64,000 bases of DNA from Methylococcales symbiont of Hymedesmia sp. n. MRB-2018. Lineage in GTDB: Bacteria > Pseudomonadota > Gammaproteobacteria > Methylococcales > Methylomonadaceae. The notes under the pieces were generated by a model, which was given only the letters and a program-made list of their open reading frames with translations, made no database searches and had not been told where the DNA came from. Positions 27,895 to 37,555 of this stretch are shown here, in pieces. Both the position numbers and the translations under genes were made by a program. Position 1 is the stretch's first letter, and every line of letters begins with the position of its first letter. The stretch covers positions 1 to 64,000 of the forward strand of contig QPIN01000063.1 of assembly GCA_003666385.1 (NCBI GenBank), read 5' to 3'.

Positions 27895-28404
27895 TTGAGC
27901 CTTTTAACTGTTCTTGAATTTCCTGACAAGCGCTTGCGTAAAAAAGCAAAACAAGTTACTGATTTTGATCAAACAATCAAAACATTGCTTGATGACATGC
28001 TGGAAACTATGTATGAATCTTATGGCTGTGGATTAGCAGCCACTCAGGTTAATATTCATCAACGTGTCATTGTTATTGATGTCAGTGAAGAAAAAAACCA
28101 GCCCTTGTTTTTAATTAATCCTGAAATTATAGAACAAACAGGTGAGGAAGAATCTAAAGAGGGCTGTTTATCCGTACCTAGCTTCTTTGAATATGTTACT
28201 CGTGCAGAACAGATAAAAGTAAAAGCACAGGATAAAGATGGTCTGGCATTTGAAATGGAAGCTGATAAACTTTTAGCCGTTTGCATTCAACATGAAATAG
28301 ATCACCTAGAAGGCAAGCTGTTTGTCGATTATTTGTCGCCACTTAAACGACAAAGAATCAAGGCTAAACTGGAAAAAATTCATAAACAGGCAGGTAAAAA
28401 ATAA
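27895..28404 (+). CDS. def: Peptide deformylase
   Basis: 169 residues, like E. coli Def. Metalloenzyme that removes the N-formyl group from new proteins. All three motifs are present: [10 protein letters not shown] (near 43-52), EGCLSVP (about 88-94, metal cysteine) and QHEIDHLEG (HEXXH). Translation starts at a TTG preceded by CTGGAG; the resulting N-terminus [16 protein letters not shown] aligns with E. coli Def. Followed after 2 bases by fmt, its functional partner. Confidence 0.96.
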   Translation: MSLLTVLEFPDKRLRKKAKQVTDFDQTIKTLLDDMLETMYESYGCGLAATQVNIHQRVIVIDVSEEKNQPLFLINPEIIEQTGEEESKEGCLSVPSFFEYVTRAEQIKVKAQDKDGLAFEMEADKLLAVCIQHEIDHLEGKLFVDYLSPLKRQRIKAKLEKIHKQAGKK

Positions 28405-28406
28405 AG

Positions 28407-29330
28407 ATGAATATTATTTTTGCTGGAACGTCTGATTTTGCAGCCCCTGCTTTACAACAATTAATAGAATCAAAACACCAGGTTTGCGCTGTGTACACAC
28501 AACCCGATAGACCTGCTGGGAGAGGTAGAAAATCAAGCCCCAGTCCGATTAAAACTTTAGCTTTAAGTGTTGATATTCCCGTTTTTCAACCCGAAACATT
28601 AAAAACGGCAGAGGATTTAAAATTATTATCCGCATTTGAAGCCGATCTGATGGTGGTAGTGGCTTATGGCATCATCTTGCCTCAAGTTGTTTTAGATACT
28701 CCCAAACTGGGATGTATCAACATTCATGGCTCTTTATTGCCACGCTGGAGAGGCGCGGCTCCTATTCATCGCGCGGTAATGGCTGGTGATACATCAACGG
28801 GTATTACTATCATCCAGGTTATCAAAAAACTGGATGCTGGAGATATGTTGTACAAAGAGCAATGCACTATTGAACCGTATCATACCAGTAGTGACTTGCA
28901 TGATAAATTAGCTGAGCTTGGTGCAATGGGTCTACTTAAGGTATTAGATAAAATTGAAAATGGAACGGCTGTTGCCAGCCAACAAGATGAATCACGGGTC
29001 ACTTATGCAGAAAAACTAGAAAAAAAGGAAGCTTTAATCAACTGGAAGCAGTCAGCCCTAGAAATTGACCGACAAGTTAGAGGGCTTAACAGTTGGCCTG
29101 TTGCTCAAACTTTATGCCAAGGCAAGGTTTTACGCATCTGGAAAGCGGCTATAAGCTCTGATACTTTCAGCTTACCAGCAGGTACGGTGGTTCAACAAAA
29201 TAAACGGGCCTGTGTATGTACAGGACAAGGTGTTATTGATTTACTTGAAATTCAATTTCCTGGAAAAAAAAGGATGGACATTCGATCTTTTTTAAATGCA
29301 CAGAGTATTGATGGGGTGGTTTTTGGGTAA
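28407..29330 (+). CDS. fmt: Methionyl-tRNA formyltransferase
   Basis: 307 residues. Formylates initiator Met-tRNA with 10-formyl-tetrahydrofolate. N-terminal Rossmann domain with IIFAGTSDFAAPALQQL, catalytic INIHGSLLPRWRGAAPIH (Asn and His of the active site) and the downstream KKLDAGDM (Asp); C-terminal OB-like tRNA-binding domain from about 205. In the def-fmt operon, which restores the formyl cycle. sun/rsmB, a usual third partner, does not follow; repeats and a convergent TonB receptor gene do. Confidence 0.96.
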   Translation: MNIIFAGTSDFAAPALQQLIESKHQVCAVYTQPDRPAGRGRKSSPSPIKTLALSVDIPVFQPETLKTAEDLKLLSAFEADLMVVVAYGIILPQVVLDTPKLGCINIHGSLLPRWRGAAPIHRAVMAGDTSTGITIIQVIKKLDAGDMLYKEQCTIEPYHTSSDLHDKLAELGAMGLLKVLDKIENGTAVASQQDESRVTYAEKLEKKEALINWKQSALEIDRQVRGLNSWPVAQTLCQGKVLRIWKAAISSDTFSLPAGTVVQQNKRACVCTGQGVIDLLEIQFPGKKRMDIRSFLNAQSIDGVVFG

Positions 29331-29331
29331 T

Positions 29332-29353
29332 ACCATTTTCAAGAATAAATGGT
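29332..29353. repeat. Short palindromic repeat R4
   Basis: A 22-base stem-loop: ACCATTT and AAATGGT arms around TCAAGAAT, directly behind the fmt stop. Identical to the copy at 37556-37577. It may act as a transcription-end or mRNA-stability hairpin. Confidence 0.65.
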
Positions 29354-29376
29354 GTAAGGTTTTCTCTGGTTCCCAA

Positions 29377-29440
29377 GTAGAGACAGGGCATGCCCTGTCT
29401 CTACCGCATGCCCTGTCTCTACCGCACCCCCTGTCTCTAC
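29377..29440. repeat. Palindromic R3 repeat with tandem half copies
   Basis: A perfect 28-base palindrome with half-site GTAGAGACAGGGCA (29377-29404) is followed by two 18-base repeats each ending CCCTGTCTCTAC. Other copies are at 32250-32277 and 37339-37370. It lies between convergent fmt and the TonB receptor gene. Confidence 0.75.
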
Positions 29441-29458
29441 GAAGGTCTCTGACAGATG

Positions 29459-31933
29459 CTAAAAAGTATAATTGATGCTAGTGTAATAAAACCCACCATT
29501 AAAGCCGTAAGGCGAGCTTTCTGGATATTTTGAGCCAGTGCCTCCAGAATGCGGATTTTTACTGGGATATTGATCAAACACATTTTTAGCGCCTACTGCA
29601 AGAGTCAACTTTTCTTTGCTAAAACTTGTTCCTTTTATATCGTAAGCCAACTCTGTATCCATTAGCCAGCGAGGGTCGGCATTAATGATGGTGCTTGCTG
29701 AATCGGTATGTGCTTCATAAAAACCATCATAAAATCGCCCTCTGAGCAAAAACTGCCAAGGCCCATAGGTATGCTTTCCCTCCAGTGAGAAGCGGAACTC
29801 TGGTAAGGCTTTTTCATACTGGTTTATGCGTACGTCGGTGATAATATCTGCGTCGTATTTGTCAACCTTGGTGTCAGTCCAATTACCAATGGCACTAAAC
29901 AGCGTCTCACCGCCAAGCCATTGCAAGGGATAGCTTGCAACAATATCGACACCTTGGGTGGTGGTATCAAAAGCATTGGTAAAATAACGTACTGAACTGA
30001 AATCATCGTTGCCTGTTATCTTCTGTACAGGGGTAAGGGCAAGACGGTCTTCAATTTCAATATGGAAGTAATCCACTGTAATATCAACATCACCCAGATT
30101 GGCAATGATACCGACACTAAAATTAATCGACTCTTCTGCTTTGAGCGCCTTAGCACCATTGGCTATGGCAAGCGGGTCATCCACCGTAGTAATTAAGCTA
30201 TCTTTTAGCTCACCATCGCTAAATTCTGTAGTAATAGCACGCAGTGATGCCTGCCCTACGGTAGGTACTCTAAAACCGGTATTAAACGAGGCACGCAAAG
30301 CAAGTGGCTCGATTGCTTGCCAAAGTAATGCAACCTTGCCATTGACGGTTTCTGAAAAGTCGTCATAATTTTCGTAACGCACTGCCGTGTTCAGCAACAC
30401 ATCTTCAATAATATCTGTTTCCAGTTCAAGATAGCCAGCCCAGCTATTTCTGGAATTAGTCCCTGCGGTACTAGGGTGGAACCCTACAAAGCCGTTAGCT
30501 CCCGCACCGTAGCCCAATTCTGACAGCGTTTTATCGCTGTTAGCGCCATAGATTTCTCGTTCATCGACATACCATGAGTTTCTCTCACCAGCAACAATTT
30601 CAAATTGCTCACGGCGATATTCGCCGCCAAAGCTGACATACAGCGGTGAAGCAAAAAAGTCTAAATCAACTGGTTTAGACAAATCCAGATTGTAAATATA
30701 TTCTGTTTGTATATGGGAGCCTAATTCATATTCTGTTGGAATATCAGCACCCAAGGTTACTAACTGCGGATTAATGGTGTCTTTAAGAGAAAAATCAATT
30801 CTGTTTCTGCCAAAAGAGCCACTTATATCATAATGCCAATCATTCGCTACATTGCCACGAACACCACCGGCAACACTGTAATCTTCAAGCTCACCGCTAA
30901 ATTGTGGGGTAAAGCCACTGGGAAAGCGATCTTTAAAACTAAAACCATTAATTGCTGGCAAAGTTTCTGTGCGGTCGCCTCTAACAAAAACCCCCGTTCT
31001 GGGAGAGCAGCCAAGACCGTCAGCATCACAACCTGGGCTACGGAAAAAGAAGCCGTTTTCTGCTTGACGCTCGGCATAATTAGCAAAGGCATACACTTCA
31101 ACTGCCTCGTTAAATGTAAAACCCGTATTGACAAATATTTTATGGTCATCATTAATTTCTTGCGAGCCCCAAATCTGTGCTGGGTTAGGCACACCAGTAT
31201 TGCCCTTATCAATCAATTCTTGTGCATTATCGCGTTGCACACTACGACTGGTGGGGTTGGCTTCGCTAAACTCGTAACTCAAGTTAATAAACCCTGCATC
31301 CGTTAATGGCAAGCCAATATTACCTGCGATACTATACCTTTCGCCATCACCTTTATAATGTTCTCCCCAACGCATACTTGTCGAGCCACCCTCTGCGGCA
31401 TCTTTGAGCTGAAAGTTCAGCACTCCAGCGATAGCGTCTGAGCCATATTGTGCGGATGCACCATCACGTAAGACTTCAACTTGTTTTAGTGCAATTGCTG
31501 GTATGGTAGAAACATCAACCCCTTGCGAACCATTTGACACACCGCCACCCAATAGGGTAATAACGGCTGCCCGATGGCGGCGTTTACCATTAATGGTGAC
31601 TAAAGTGGAGCCTGACGGCAGACCACGCAAGTTGGCAGGACGGATAAATGTTGCAGCGTCGCTAATGGGTTGTTCGTTAACATTATAAGATGGAATTAAG
31701 TGGGAAAGTTGGGTGCTGAGATCGCCACCGCCATAGCTTAGTATTTCGCTACCGCTGATTACGTCTATAGGTACGGGGGATGTTTTAACCGAACGTGGTG
31801 CCTGACTCCTAGAGCCTATAACCACAAACTCTTCTAGCTCAACGGATCGGCTATCTTGTTTAATAGTCTGTGCCTGTGCCACAGAGCTTAGTAAAAATAA
31901 ATAAATCAGTGCGTATCTCAAGTTCTTAGTCAT
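29459..31933 (-). CDS. TonB-dependent outer membrane receptor
   Basis: 824 residues. A signal peptide of about 21 residues (IYLFLLSSVAQA) precedes the plug domain (VPIDVISGSEILSYGGGDLS, FIRPANLRGLPSGSTLVTINGKRRHR, QVEVLRDGASAQYGSDAIAG), and the C-terminus ends with the beta-barrel pattern and a final Phe (YTSINYTF). Active uptake of an iron complex, cobalamin or other ligand. The ligand is not deducible: no adjacent transport genes, and no B12 riboswitch or Fur box that I can recognise upstream. The long plug loop GGGVSNGSQGVDVS is typical of the 'iron complex receptor' group. Confidence 0.9.
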   Translation of the reverse strand: MTKNLRYALIYLFLLSSVAQAQTIKQDSRSVELEEFVVIGSRSQAPRSVKTSPVPIDVISGSEILSYGGGDLSTQLSHLIPSYNVNEQPISDAATFIRPANLRGLPSGSTLVTINGKRRHRAAVITLLGGGVSNGSQGVDVSTIPAIALKQVEVLRDGASAQYGSDAIAGVLNFQLKDAAEGGSTSMRWGEHYKGDGERYSIAGNIGLPLTDAGFINLSYEFSEANPTSRSVQRDNAQELIDKGNTGVPNPAQIWGSQEINDDHKIFVNTGFTFNEAVEVYAFANYAERQAENGFFFRSPGCDADGLGCSPRTGVFVRGDRTETLPAINGFSFKDRFPSGFTPQFSGELEDYSVAGGVRGNVANDWHYDISGSFGRNRIDFSLKDTINPQLVTLGADIPTEYELGSHIQTEYIYNLDLSKPVDLDFFASPLYVSFGGEYRREQFEIVAGERNSWYVDEREIYGANSDKTLSELGYGAGANGFVGFHPSTAGTNSRNSWAGYLELETDIIEDVLLNTAVRYENYDDFSETVNGKVALLWQAIEPLALRASFNTGFRVPTVGQASLRAITTEFSDGELKDSLITTVDDPLAIANGAKALKAEESINFSVGIIANLGDVDITVDYFHIEIEDRLALTPVQKITGNDDFSSVRYFTNAFDTTTQGVDIVASYPLQWLGGETLFSAIGNWTDTKVDKYDADIITDVRINQYEKALPEFRFSLEGKHTYGPWQFLLRGRFYDGFYEAHTDSASTIINADPRWLMDTELAYDIKGTSFSKEKLTLAVGAKNVFDQYPSKNPHSGGTGSKYPESSPYGFNGGFYYTSINYTF

Positions 31934-32315
31934 TATATTATCTGAACATTATGAGTTATGGGTTATGGATCGTGAATGATAAGGTTATTTTATTCATAAA
32001 TCAATGTAATATTAAAAACAGTATCAATTAAACAACAGTAATTATCCATTCTATTATTAATAGCTACCGCCCAACCCAGCCCTCTAATAGCACTCCACAC
32101 CAAGAAAACTAAGAATTAGCTCTGTTGGTATTTCCCAACAGGTTAGTGCTAGAAGCAACAGTTGCCCTTAATCTATTTGTAACTGCTTAGATTGCCCTCT
32201 TTTGATTTAAAATCAAACAATTGGAATAGAGATAGAGATAGAGATAGGGATAGAGACAGGGCATGCCCTGTCTCTACTGTCCTTATGGCAAATTAACTAA
32301 TTCAGTTACATCCAT
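31934..32315. other. Intergenic repeat patch
   Basis: No gene. It holds an R1 fragment at 32176-32200 (GTAACTGCTTAGATTGCCC), an A/G hexamer tandem (ATAGAG units, about 32225-32252), the R3 palindrome at 32250-32277, and a 24-base tail TGTCCTTATGG...TAACTAAT that recurs behind the R3 copy at 37339. Confidence 0.6.
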
Positions 32316-33143
32316 TTAAGGTCTAATCCGCAAAAAAACAGGGTACTTAAATTTTCCCTTTTTTGTTAAGCCATAATATTTAAAAGTAACTGTAGTACCT
32401 ATGGGAAATGGGTTCTCACGCTGGGTGTCTTTAAACCCTGAGCCAATCTTTACCATAACGCCGTCTTTAGTTTTACATAATAGCGATCCCATATTTCCCG
32501 TATATTTGCCTTTGCCAGGCAATATTTTTTCAATTACACACTCTGTATCTAAATGTTTTTTCACTTTCAGTGCCGAACTCAATCTACCTGTTTGATAAGC
32601 AGTATTCGGGTCTCTAAGCACCACACCTTCCGCGTTTTTTTGAGTCACTTCTTGCAAAAAAGTCTCAACTTGATTGTGCTGAATAATTGCGTGTTGTTTG
32701 ATGATTTTAATGGGGCTATTCGGCTGTGTTTTTAAATAATCTCGCAAAACTGTCAGTCTATCCAGCAGTCCACCCTCTTGATTTGGTACTTCAAAAATTT
32801 GATGGGTAATTTTATGCCAACGATTATCAGGATTTTTGCCCCTAACAATACTACTGATTTGCTCAAAATCCCCACGTTTCGTCCATAATTCTCCATCAAT
32901 CGCAAACGGCGGATAATGTTCCACAAACCAGTCAGGTGCGATAATTTTATGCCCGCCTCGCGTCAATAATTGCTCACCATCCCAAAACCCCCGAATACCA
33001 TCAAACTTCTCACTCATCACCCAACCCACCACAGGTTTTGTTTTATCGTAAGTTTTGAGTAAAAACAAATCAGGCTTATCCGCCGCCCACAATAAACTCG
33101 GTAAAAACAATATATACAAACATAATTTTTTGTTTATTTTCAT
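32316..33143 (-). CDS. ligE: Periplasmic ATP-dependent DNA ligase (LigE type)
   Basis: 275 residues. A signal peptide (CLYILFLPSLLWA, cleavage near residue 21) directs a minimal DNA ligase to the periplasm. Adenylation lysine Lys46 in the motif I EKFDGIRG; motif III-like AIDGELW, motif IV EGVVLRDP, motif V SALKVKKH; a short OB-fold ends the protein. No DNA-binding extra domains. LigE enzymes are linked to extracellular DNA, biofilm or competence in Neisseria-type bacteria. Monocistronic, flanked by repeats. Confidence 0.88.
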   Translation of the reverse strand: MKINKKLCLYILFLPSLLWAADKPDLFLLKTYDKTKPVVGWVMSEKFDGIRGFWDGEQLLTRGGHKIIAPDWFVEHYPPFAIDGELWTKRGDFEQISSIVRGKNPDNRWHKITHQIFEVPNQEGGLLDRLTVLRDYLKTQPNSPIKIIKQHAIIQHNQVETFLQEVTQKNAEGVVLRDPNTAYQTGRLSSALKVKKHLDTECVIEKILPGKGKYTGNMGSLLCKTKDGVMVKIGSGFKDTQRENPFPIGTTVTFKYYGLTKKGKFKYPVFLRIRP

Positions 33144-33202
33144 AAGCCAGATGTTGATGTTAAGCCCTAAAACATGTACATATAGAGCTACTTGTGGTTT
33201 AT

Positions 33203-33250
33203 AGCATTTTCAAAAATAAATGCTATTATTTATTGCCCGTTAGCTTAGCA
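33203..33250. repeat. R4 variant with compensated arms plus R5 sequence
   Basis: AGCATTT...AAATGCT at 33203-33224 is the R4 stem-loop in which one base of each arm has changed together, so pairing is kept. The next bases TATTTATTGCCCGTTAGC recur at 35964-35984. Confidence 0.55.
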
Positions 33251-33421
33251 TTATTATCAGGGGCTTCCAAAGAGTTGAATACTATATGAATATCAGAAAA
33301 ATAATTTATCCTCATAATTTAACTCTTTGTTTAACATCTATGGAGTATAATTATTGCTCATATCAGCTAAATCTTAGTGGGTTTAAGGTGATAAACACCG
33401 TTAATAATCTTTAGAAAAATC

Positions 33422-34642
33422 ATGTCAATTAGTCCAAGAAAACAAACCCAAGCCGTTATGGTTGGCAACATTCAAGTGGGGGGTGGCGCACCCATTGCTG
33501 TACAGTCCATGACTAACACGGATACTGCTGATGTTGCTAAATCTGTGCAACAAATAATGGAGCTTTCTATTGCCGGTTCAGAATTAGTGAGAGTCACCGT
33601 CAATACAGAAGATGCAGCAAAAGCCGTACCTAAGATTCACAATCAATTAATACAAAAAGGTTATTCTGTTCCTATAGTCGGTGATTTTCATTTTAATGGA
33701 CACAAACTTTTAGCCAAGTATCCCGAATGCGCTGAAGTATTGGCAAAATACAGAATTAATCCAGGCAATGTTGGACGTGGTAAAAATCGCGACCCCCAGT
33801 TTCAGCAAATGATTGAATTTGCCTGCCAATACAATAAACCCGTTCGCATTGGCGTTAACGGAGGAAGTCTAGATCAATCCGTTCTCACAAGACTTTTAGA
33901 TGAAAACAGATTAAAAGACAATCCCGATGAATTACCTGTTATTACCCGTGAAGCTATCGTAATTTCAGCACTAGAAAGTGCAGCCAAGGCTCAGGAATAT
34001 GGTTTAGGAAAAGATAAAATCATTTTGTCTTGTAAAATTAGTAACGTACAAGAACTCATCAGCATTTATCAAGACCTTGCCTCACGCTGTGATTACGCAT
34101 TACATTTAGGATTAACAGAAGCTGGCATGGGATCTAAAGGTATCGTTTCATCTTCCGCTGCCTTATCTGTACTCATGCAACAAGGTATTGGAGATACCAT
34201 TCGTGTTTCCTTAACTCCAGAACCAGGCGGCAATAGAACAACTGAAGTCATTGTTGCTCAAGAAATGTTGCAAACTATGGGCTTTCGCTCATTTACCCCT
34301 ATGGTTATTGCTTGTCCTGGCTGTGGCCGAACAACTAGTGACTATTTTCAAAAACTGGCTCAGGAAATTCAATCCTTTTTACGTTCCCATATGCCTATTT
34401 GGAAGAAAAAATATAAAGGTGTGGAAGCAATGGAAGTCGCTGTTATGGGCTGTGTTGTCAATGGCCCTGGAGAAAGCAAAAATGCTAATATAGGAATTAG
34501 CTTACCTGGTACAGGTGAAACACCTGTTGCCCCTGTTTATGAAGATGGCAAGAAAACCGTCACTTTAAAGGGGGATAAAATTGCTGAAGAGTTTCAGCAA
34601 CTGGTTGTACGTTATATTGATTCTCATTATGGTGCTCACTAG
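33422..34642 (+). CDS. ispG: 4-hydroxy-3-methylbut-2-enyl-diphosphate synthase IspG
   Basis: 406 residues, longer than E. coli IspG (372). Penultimate enzyme of the MEP isoprenoid pathway; a [4Fe-4S] protein. N-terminal TIM barrel ([19 protein letters not shown]) and C-terminal Fe-S domain with cysteines in IACPGCGRT and GCVVNGPGE. It has its own leader of about 280 bases, and the usual neighbours (rodZ, hisS) are absent. It depends on Fe-S assembly, which is relevant given the reduced isc operon upstream. Confidence 0.95.
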   Translation: MSISPRKQTQAVMVGNIQVGGGAPIAVQSMTNTDTADVAKSVQQIMELSIAGSELVRVTVNTEDAAKAVPKIHNQLIQKGYSVPIVGDFHFNGHKLLAKYPECAEVLAKYRINPGNVGRGKNRDPQFQQMIEFACQYNKPVRIGVNGGSLDQSVLTRLLDENRLKDNPDELPVITREAIVISALESAAKAQEYGLGKDKIILSCKISNVQELISIYQDLASRCDYALHLGLTEAGMGSKGIVSSSAALSVLMQQGIGDTIRVSLTPEPGGNRTTEVIVAQEMLQTMGFRSFTPMVIACPGCGRTTSDYFQKLAQEIQSFLRSHMPIWKKKYKGVEAMEVAVMGCVVNGPGESKNANIGISLPGTGETPVAPVYEDGKKTVTLKGDKIAEEFQQLVVRYIDSHYGAH

Positions 34643-34669
34643 ATAGTAGGACAGGTATTAAAATTTACT

Positions 34670-34826
34670 GTAACTACTCCGCTTACCCTCTGTTTTGTCC
34701 AATAGCCGCGTTGAAAGTGCGCATTTACACCTGTAAACTCCGCGCTTTCGCCTTGCTCTTGAACGCCTTTATCTTGAACAGAACAGAGGGCAATCTAAGC
34801 AGTTACGGAGTACGCTGAGTAGTTAC
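34670..34826. mobile_element. R1 miniature element (157 bp), second complete copy
   Basis: Ends GTAACTACTC and GAGTAGTTAC; flanked by the perfect 8-base direct repeat AATTTACT (34662-34669 and 34827-34834). Same length as the copy at 20442-20598 and inverted relative to it, with high identity throughout (shared inner TTTACACCTGTAAACTCCG). Inserted just downstream of ispG. Confidence 0.9.
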
Positions 34827-34885
34827 AATTTACTAATGTAAGCTGGGCTAATGTCAGATATTCCACCCAGCTTACATATAAGCCA

Positions 34886-35413
34886 TTAATCTTCTATTGT
34901 AGTCCACATAGCCGCTAGCTTTCCAGATGCTATACCAAAACCTACGCCTAGTGCCAAAGAAAACGAAATCAACAAACAAGGATTGTTCCATTCAAGATTT
35001 AATAGAACCTCGGGTGTTAACATCTCTGGTGTTTGTAAAAGATAAGCAAATGTTGCTGAATATCCCAATACTGTTGCAGGAATAGTTGCCAATGCTGGAA
35101 TATTCGCTGCTAAACACGAGACTATCACAGTAACACAGACTATAATTGCAGCCATTGCAGGAAAACCCAATGTTGCATCAGGTGCTATATTAGTAATTTC
35201 AACAGCAGCATAAGTTGCCATGAAAACACCAAAAATACTACATACTATAGTGTTCTTTGCTGCCGCATCATCACCGCCTAAAGCAAAATAGGCCGCCCAG
35301 GAAATTGTTGCAGCCCAAATCAAAAAAACACCACTCAAAGGCCCTACGGCTAAAAAAGTAGCTAAGCCAGCCAAAACACCAATACTCAAAGAGAGTGCGG
35401 TAAGACTATTCAT
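34886..35413 (-). CDS. DUF1097 membrane protein
   Basis: 175 residues with about five to six membrane helices (ALSLSIGVLAGLATFLAVG, GVFLIWAATISWAAYFALGG, TIVCSIFGVFMATYAAVEI, AAIIVCVTVIVSCLAA, LISFSLALGVGFGIASG). The pattern with GGDDAAAKNT after the second helix fits the DUF1097 (YcdZ-like) inner membrane family. Role unknown; some members are near transport genes. It stands alone with an A/T-rich upstream region and no clear operon partner. Confidence 0.75.
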   Translation of the reverse strand: MNSLTALSLSIGVLAGLATFLAVGPLSGVFLIWAATISWAAYFALGGDDAAAKNTIVCSIFGVFMATYAAVEITNIAPDATLGFPAMAAIIVCVTVIVSCLAANIPALATIPATVLGYSATFAYLLQTPEMLTPEVLLNLEWNNPCLLISFSLALGVGFGIASGKLAAMWTTIED

Positions 35414-36138
35414 AATCTAAATCTCCAAAACATTACCCCAAAAATAATTTACCTAAGGAATAAACAAACAAAATGTTCAACAACCAAGCATTCGATGCCA
35501 CATTAATCCAGTCATTTTCATGACTAAAACAAACAGGTTATTGAAAAAATTAACTGTATACCTTAAGTAATATCATATAGTGAGGCAACTACAAAACAGA
35601 CTTAAGGATTCCTCCAAAAAATAGAGTTTAATTAATGCTAATTAGCTACTGCTATTACAGTAGTCACAGCCAACAAAATCTCAAAGCGATTTAAGCACAC
35701 AAAAACAAAATAAGCAAAATAGAATATTGCATTTTTGCAGTACTAGAAATATCCTTAACATCAAAAGTAATGCCTCTCATTCTAATGTTCTATTATCTTT
35801 AATAAACATTAGCCAAGCACATTCAACTAGCCGTGTTACAAATAACCTGCCCGTCTGGTTGCTCTTTTTATCCATCTTAGGCGTTGCAACTTAGCTCACA
35901 TAGCCTGTTATACCCCCTTCGTTGCACCTTAAAGATGAATAAAATCCTAGGTAAGCTGGGGTGTTTATTTATTGCGCGTTAGCTTAACGACAAATATAAA
36001 TGCTATTATTGCACTAAGGAGCGAGGATTTAATAATATCCTCAAATTTGACGCAGAATTTTTGTTCGTATTCAAGGCGTATAAGCGTTCATAATCCAGTA
36101 GATAAAATACGCATCCGATTTACTTTAATGCCTAGCCA
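35414..36138. other. 725-base intergenic region, no gene
   Basis: No open frame with a plausible start and codon pattern. It contains the R5 repeat (TTTATTGCGCGTTAGCTTAA, about 35964-35990) and a half R4 (ATAAATGCTATTATT, 35996-36010), in swapped order compared with 33203-33250. If yejA once preceded yejB, I can see no remnant. Confidence 0.5.
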
Positions 36139-37116
36139 ATGACTCAATATATTATCCGTCGTTTTTTGTATGCACTTCCTTTGTTAATGGGAGTGAATAT
36201 ACTGACTTTTATCTTGTTTTTTGTAGTCAATAGTCCAGATGACATGGCTCGTATGCAATTAGGACAAAAACATGTCACTGAGCAGGCCATTCAAAACTGG
36301 AAGCACCAACATGGCTACGATTTACCTTTATTATGGAATGAGCAAGCGGAATCTGATAAAAAATGGACAGAAACTATTTTTTATAAAAAATCCATAGGCT
36401 TGTTCTTATTTGATTTTGGATTGTCGGATAGTGGTAGAAATATTGCTACCGATATTAAACAGCGCATGTGGCCAAGCTTAAGTATTGCTATACCTTCTTT
36501 AATCGTAGGCTTACTGGTTAATATTTCTGTCGCATTGATGATGGTGTTATTTAGGAACTCTTATCTGGAATTTAGCAGTATCGTTTTGTGCGTCATTCTA
36601 ATGTCCATTTCTTCTCTGTTTTACATCATAGGCGGTCAATTTTTTATTGGAAAATTACTCAGACTGGTTCCTGTGTCTGGGTATGACACGGGGCTATCAG
36701 CCATTAAGTTCCTCATTTTACCTGTCGTTATTTCGGTAATTTCTGGTATAGGATCGGGGGCGCGTTGGTATCGAACGCTTTTCCTTGAAGAAGTAGAAAA
36801 AGATTATGTCCGCACAGCCTTGGCAAAAGGCTTAACAGAAACGCAAGTGTTATTCAAACATGTACTTAAAAACACCATGATCCCCATATTAACCGGCGTT
36901 GTTGCGATATTACCGTTATTATTCATGGGCAGTTTGATTATGGAATCTTTTTTTAGTATTCCAGGCTTAGGTAGTTACACTATTGATGCCATCAACCGTC
37001 AGGATTTTGCTATTGTTCGATCCATGGTTTTTTTAGGTTCAGCACTGTATATTTTTGGCCTGTTATTGACGGATATTTCTTATACCTTTGCCGACCCTAG
37101 AGTGCATCTATCATAA
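36139..37116 (+). CDS. yejB: Peptide ABC transporter permease YejB (orphan)
   Basis: 325 residues. N-terminal MTQYIIRRFLYALPLLMGVNILTF is the standard start of DppB/OppB/YejB permeases; six helices; EAA loop around YVRTALAKGLTETQVLFKHVLKNTMIP; C-terminal FSIPGLGSYTIDAINRQD. It needs YejE and YejF, which are encoded at 12.9-14.3 and 11.3-12.9 kb on the other strand. No binding-protein gene adjoins. The gene lies between the complete R1 element at 34.7 kb and the truncated one at 37.4 kb, so a rearrangement between repeats may have separated it. Confidence 0.88.
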   Translation: MTQYIIRRFLYALPLLMGVNILTFILFFVVNSPDDMARMQLGQKHVTEQAIQNWKHQHGYDLPLLWNEQAESDKKWTETIFYKKSIGLFLFDFGLSDSGRNIATDIKQRMWPSLSIAIPSLIVGLLVNISVALMMVLFRNSYLEFSSIVLCVILMSISSLFYIIGGQFFIGKLLRLVPVSGYDTGLSAIKFLILPVVISVISGIGSGARWYRTLFLEEVEKDYVRTALAKGLTETQVLFKHVLKNTMIPILTGVVAILPLLFMGSLIMESFFSIPGLGSYTIDAINRQDFAIVRSMVFLGSALYIFGLLLTDISYTFADPRVHLS

Positions 37117-37150
37117 GCAAAAATAATTTTGTAACTACAGAACTAAAGAC

Positions 37151-37282
37151 TAAGGGTTAAGGGTTAAGGGTTAAGGGTTAAGGGTTAAGGGTTAAGGGTT
37201 AAGGGTTAAGGGTTAAGGGTTAAGGGTTAAGGGTTAAGGGTTAAGGGTTAAGGGTTAAGGGTTAAGGGTTAAGGGTTAAGGG
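37151..37282. repeat. Telomere-like heptamer tandem array (TTAAGGG, about 19 copies)
   Basis: 132 bases of perfectly regular 7-base units (TAAGGGT register) 34 bases behind yejB, ending in GGGCGCG. No open frame uses it. It is strand-asymmetric (G-rich on +), so the + strand could form G-quadruplexes. Such arrays vary in copy number between strains. Confidence 0.95.
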
Positions 37283-37338
37283 CGCGTAGGTTGGGTTACG
37301 TGCTTTTCGTAACCCAACATTCACCTAAAAATGTTGGG

Positions 37339-37370
37339 ATAGAGACAGACAGGGCATGCCCTGTCTCTAC
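37339..37370. repeat. R3 palindromic repeat, third copy
   Basis: ATAGAGACAGACAGGGCATG and the inverted half, with a duplicated GACA; followed by the TGTCCTTATGG...AACTAAT tail that is also found behind the copy at 32250-32277. Confidence 0.7.
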
Positions 37371-37408
37371 TGTCCTTATGGTAAATTAACTAATCTAGCT
37401 GCTTTCCA

Positions 37409-37522
37409 GTCCAATAGCCTTGTTGAAAGTGTCCATTTACACCTGTAAACTCCGTGCTTTCGCCTTGCTCTTGAACAAAATAGAGGGCAATCTAAGCAGT
37501 TACGGAGTACGCTAAGTAGTTA
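37409..37522. repeat. R1 element, truncated copy
   Basis: Matches the inner and right parts of the 157-bp R1 element (GTCCAATAGCC ... TTTACACCTGTAAACTCCG ... AGCAGTTACGGAGTACGC), with an internal deletion. The left terminal repeat is missing, and the right end is GTAGTTAA instead of GTAGTTAC. Immobile relic; same orientation as the copy at 34670. Confidence 0.75.
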
Positions 37523-37555
37523 AAAACAATTTTTAGCAACAACTGACTTTGTAAT

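Noticed and set aside
27633-27929. 98-codon minus-strand frame overlapping the def start
   Set aside because: A/T-rich, no ribosome site, overlaps the def leader and TTG start; no family resemblance.
37151-37282. CRISPR array
   Set aside because: The heptamers are directly adjacent with no spacers and no cas genes are in the window.
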